A stretch of 64,000 nucleotides of DNA from contig JADKIU010000001.1 of assembly GCA_016722565.1 (NCBI GenBank), forward strand, positions 1 to 64,000, written 5' to 3'. A model generated the notes under the pieces. The model saw only the letters and a list, made by a program, of their open reading frames with translations. It did no database searches and was not told the DNA's origin. Below, piece by piece: positions 61,708 through 64,000 of the stretch. Source of the stretch: Bacteroidota bacterium (GTDB lineage Bacteria; Bacteroidota; Bacteroidia; 2-12-FULL-35-15). A program made the translations under genes and the position numbers. Each line of letters starts with the position of its first letter. The first letter of the stretch is position 1.

Positions 61708-63830
61708 AATGCTATTCTATTTTGTTCTCTCAATGCACTTGCTTGTTTAATAAACTCTTTTGCGTTTTTTAAATACGTCTCTGCAAACTGCTTTGTGGGC
61801 TCATTTTGGTTAATCTGTAAAACAAAGGTTCTGAAACTGCCATTTATATTGATTTCGTTGGTATCCACAAAATGTTTATCAAAATCATTGATAATATCGT
61901 TTTGTGTATTTGTTTTTAAACTTTTATCTAACAACAATGCTTTGGCTCCGCTAATAATACTTGCATAACTGTGATAAATACTATCGGCATACAACTCTTC
62001 ATTCAATGCGCTTTCTGCCCAATCCAACTTTTCTTCTGCTTCAAAAATCAAGGTCGCCACCAAATCAATCATCACTCCGGCACATTCTCCCACTCCAATC
62101 TCGGTTTTGAATTCTTCCGTATGTCCCCAATCCAGGTATTCCTCCGGCAACAAGGTGCTATTATCAGCATGTGGTTTTAACAATTGATAGAAATAATCTT
62201 TCCCTTGTTTATCATAGTAATTATTAAAGTATTCACCTTCTACAGCGTTTTTTTCAAAGTCATTCAAAAGGGTTCTTAGCACTGCTGGGCCACGTTTGCT
62301 GGGCACTTTAATGATTTTCTCTGAAATTCGCCCTTCTCCGTTTCCAACAATTCCACCACCCAAAACCAGTTGCAATGCCGGAACAACAGCGGTTCCATTT
62401 TTAAATGAGCTTCCATGAAATCCAATTTGCGCCAAGCTGTGTTGCCCACACGAATTCATACAACCACTGATTTTTATTTTGATATCGTTGTTAAACAATA
62501 GTTCCGGAAACTCTTCCTTCACCACTCTTTCCAACTCTTTGGTGATTCCAGTGCTGCTGGATATTCCCAAGTTGCAGGTGTCGGTACCCGGACAAGCAGT
62601 AATATCGCCAACGCTATCAAATCCTGGATCGGCTAATCCTAATTTATCCAATGCTTTGAACAAAGCGGGCAAGGCTTCTTTTAAAACAAATTTCAACAAC
62701 AAACCTTGATTTACCGTTACGCGTATGTCGTCTGCTGCATAGGTATTAACTAAACTAACTAACTCACGTGCGGTGTGTGAACTGATATTACCTAACTGAA
62801 TTTTAATGTTCACACCATAGAAGCCTTGCTGCTTTTGCTCAAATACATTACTAACTAACCAATCTTGATATTTTTTATTATCACTTATTTTAAATGTCGT
62901 GAAAGATGCGGCTGACGTGTTTTGTTTCACCGGCACTGCATCGTAATTAATGGGAAATGTTGAATAACCCAATGCCAAACGCTCTTCCGCCACCAATCGC
63001 AACACCTCTTCAATTCCAATTTTATTCACCAAATATTTAATTCTTGCTTTATGACGACTTGCGCGTTCACCATGTCTATCGAAAACGCGCACCAATGCTT
63101 CCGTAAACGGAATGATTTGATCTTCTTCTAAAAATTCAAATGCTGTTTTCGCTAAAAAGGGTTGCGCTCCTAATCCTCCGCCAACAAGCACTTTAAAGCC
63201 TCTGGTGATTTTCCCGTCTATGATTTTCACTTTTGGAATAAATCCTAAATCGTGCATAAAAGTGTAAGCAGTATCTTCATCGTTCGATGAAAAAGCGAAC
63301 TTTAATTTTCTGCCCAACTCTTGTCCGAATGGTTTTCTCAAAAAGTATTTAAACATTTCCTGAGCATACGGAGAAACATCAAATGGTTCTTTCGGATCGA
63401 TGCCCGCAACCGCAGATGCAGTGATATTGCGGACAGTATTCCCGCAGGCTTCCCGCAAGGTGATATCGTCTTGCTCGAGTTTTGCCCACAATTCGGGAGT
63501 TTTGTCTAAACTCACAAAATGAATTTGCACATCCTGACGCGTAGTTAAATGTAGATTACCATTTGAATATTCATCTGATATATCCGCAATGCGTAACAAT
63601 TGTTTCCCGGTTACCTTACCAAATGGCAATTTAATTCGAATCATCTGAACACCTTGCTGACGTTGACCGTAAACACCTCGCGCCAAGCGAAGAGAGCGAA
63701 ATTTTTCTTCGTTCAATGTTCCATTTCGGAAGGCGTGAATTTTTTGTTCAAGTTCAATTATATCCTTTTCTACCAGAGCCTGTCCCGATTTGTTCGGGAG
63801 ATTTTCTATTTCTGTTTGAAAGCTTTGCAT
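61704..63830 (-). CDS. Assimilatory sulfite (or nitrite) reductase hemoprotein with C-terminal HEPN-like extension
   Basis: 708 residues from the ATG at 63830 (MQSFQTEIENLPNK); an upstream start at 63863 is less family-like. Two ferredoxin-like/siroheme domains: NGNLHLTTRQDVQIHFV, RNITASAVAGIDP, then the four cluster cysteines in TACPGTDTCNLG (~residue 412) and GCMNSCGQH (~456). It reduces sulfite to sulfide with six electrons. The siroheme genes downstream and the APS reductase make sulfite the likely substrate. About 130 extra residues at the C-terminus (TLIFEAEEKLDWAESALNEE ... ASIISGAKALLLD) resemble a HEPN-type helical bundle; their role is unknown. Confidence 0.9.
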   Translation of the reverse strand: MQSFQTEIENLPNKSGQALVEKDIIELEQKIHAFRNGTLNEEKFRSLRLARGVYGQRQQGVQMIRIKLPFGKVTGKQLLRIADISDEYSNGNLHLTTRQDVQIHFVSLDKTPELWAKLEQDDITLREACGNTVRNITASAVAGIDPKEPFDVSPYAQEMFKYFLRKPFGQELGRKLKFAFSSNDEDTAYTFMHDLGFIPKVKIIDGKITRGFKVLVGGGLGAQPFLAKTAFEFLEEDQIIPFTEALVRVFDRHGERASRHKARIKYLVNKIGIEEVLRLVAEERLALGYSTFPINYDAVPVKQNTSAASFTTFKISDNKKYQDWLVSNVFEQKQQGFYGVNIKIQLGNISSHTARELVSLVNTYAADDIRVTVNQGLLLKFVLKEALPALFKALDKLGLADPGFDSVGDITACPGTDTCNLGISSSTGITKELERVVKEEFPELLFNNDIKIKISGCMNSCGQHSLAQIGFHGSSFKNGTAVVPALQLVLGGGIVGNGEGRISEKIIKVPSKRGPAVLRTLLNDFEKNAVEGEYFNNYYDKQGKDYFYQLLKPHADNSTLLPEEYLDWGHTEEFKTEIGVGECAGVMIDLVATLIFEAEEKLDWAESALNEELYADSIYHSYASIISGAKALLLDKSLKTNTQNDIINDFDKHFVDTNEININGSFRTFVLQINQNEPTKQFAETYLKNAKEFIKQASALREQNRIAL

Positions 63831-63862
63831 GTTTTTTATTTTGTCTAAATGTGTATAAATCA

Positions 63863-63894
63863 AAAGCCCTTCTGCATTGCTGCGGAAGGGCTTT
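63863..63894 (-). terminator. Attenuator terminator of the sulfur operon
   Basis: On the minus strand AAAGCCCTTCCGCA (63894-63881), loop GCAA, TGCAGAAGGGCTTT (63876-63863) forms a 14-bp stem with one G-U pair, followed by T-rich TGATTT. It lies between the leader peptide and the sulfite-reductase start, so as a terminator it would stop the operon before its first gene. Confidence 0.7.
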
Positions 63895-63915
63895 CAAATT
63901 TTGCTTTATCGTTTT

Positions 63916-63984
63916 TTATCTTTTACAATAATGCAATATGGTTGCCTTCCGCATTCGCAGATACATCATACAACACATACACAT
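63916..63984 (-). CDS. Cys/Met-rich leader peptide of the sulfur operon
   Basis: A 22-residue ORF beginning MCMCCMMYLRMRKA and ending LHYCKR, with Cys at positions 2, 4, 5 and 20 and Met at 1, 3, 6, 7 and 11. Codons 11-13 hold TGCGGAAGG, which is complementary to CCTTCCGCA in the 5' arm of the downstream terminator. Stalling at the early Cys/Met codons would leave this segment free to act as antiterminator; passage of the ribosome would let the terminator form. This is the layout of amino-acid attenuation. Function is inferred from sequence alone. Confidence 0.65.
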   Translation of the reverse strand: MCMCCMMYLRMRKATILHYCKR

Positions 63985-64000
63985 TGTAAATAAGTTTAAT

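Noticed and set aside
61615..61968. Plus-strand open frame opposite the end of the sulfite-reductase gene
   Set aside because: Antisense shadow of a clearly identified gene, with composition driven by the opposite strand.

Overview
The window comes from the chromosome of a Bacteroidota bacterium (low GC). This is inferred from several things seen directly: TTTG-N19-TAnnTTTG promoters (best example at 2236-2266), type IX secretion (T9SS) C-terminal sorting domains, a CusA-TolC fusion of the Bacteroidota type, propeller-fronted signalling proteins, and a tRNA without encoded CCA. I cannot name the genus.

Layout. 1-2072: the edge of an integrative element. A large serine recombinase gene runs through the terminator of an opposing tRNA-Leu(CAA) and stops inside its anticodon loop. 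2.2-7.4 kb: housekeeping genes prs, rplY (with a pseudoknot-like leader), pth, a frameshifted T9SS-cargo gene and uvrC. 7.4-14.4 kb (minus strand): two large membrane proteins, gpsA and lysS. 14.5-22.7 kb: a sugar-phosphate isomerase, lipB, a light-response locus (B12-type MerR regulator, ECF sigma factor, photolyase) with phased operator-like repeats, an ABC exporter with a LolA-like protein, and a pseudouridine synthase. 22.7-27.8 kb: a conserved small protein, a coiled-coil secreted protein, and a propeller/SpoIIE phosphatase sensor.

27.8-45.8 kb is the accessory region. Unrelated genes, all on the plus strand, are separated by 96-136 bp imperfect palindromes that begin with ...AAC and end with GTTA.... 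The best four share the same asymmetry: 1 nt between AAC and the stem, 5 nt between the stem and GTT. I read this as an integron-type cassette array lacking an integrase in view (a CALIN-like cluster of attC sites). It carries a T9SS-secreted repeat protein, a membrane/SRPBCC protein, an 8.9-kb heavy-metal efflux block (DUF6660 protein, CusA-TolC, adaptor, DUF3703 protein, P-type ATPase), a GT87-like membrane protein, an interrupted DinB gene, two related alpha/beta hydrolases (one fused to a polysaccharide deacetylase) and a DUF6624 protein.

45.9-56 kb: small secreted proteins, a YdeI-like protein, a glycine-rich secreted protein, a LytS/LytTR-type two-component pair and an outer-membrane beta-barrel receptor. 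56.3-57.1 kb: a GxxExxY (PDDEXK_3) gene bracketed by inverted repeats, beside a 179-bp tandem duplication that copied the 3' end of hom. 57-64 kb (minus strand): a sulfate-assimilation operon. It runs sulfite reductase with a C-terminal HEPN-like extension, a 54-aa ORF, cobA, a CysG-TauE fusion, cysH and then hom. It is preceded by a leader peptide rich in Cys and Met codons and by competing antiterminator and terminator hairpins, which looks like a classic attenuator.

The strongest candidates for something undescribed are the cassette array, the sulfur-operon attenuator, the rplY pseudoknot leader and the B12/light operator array.
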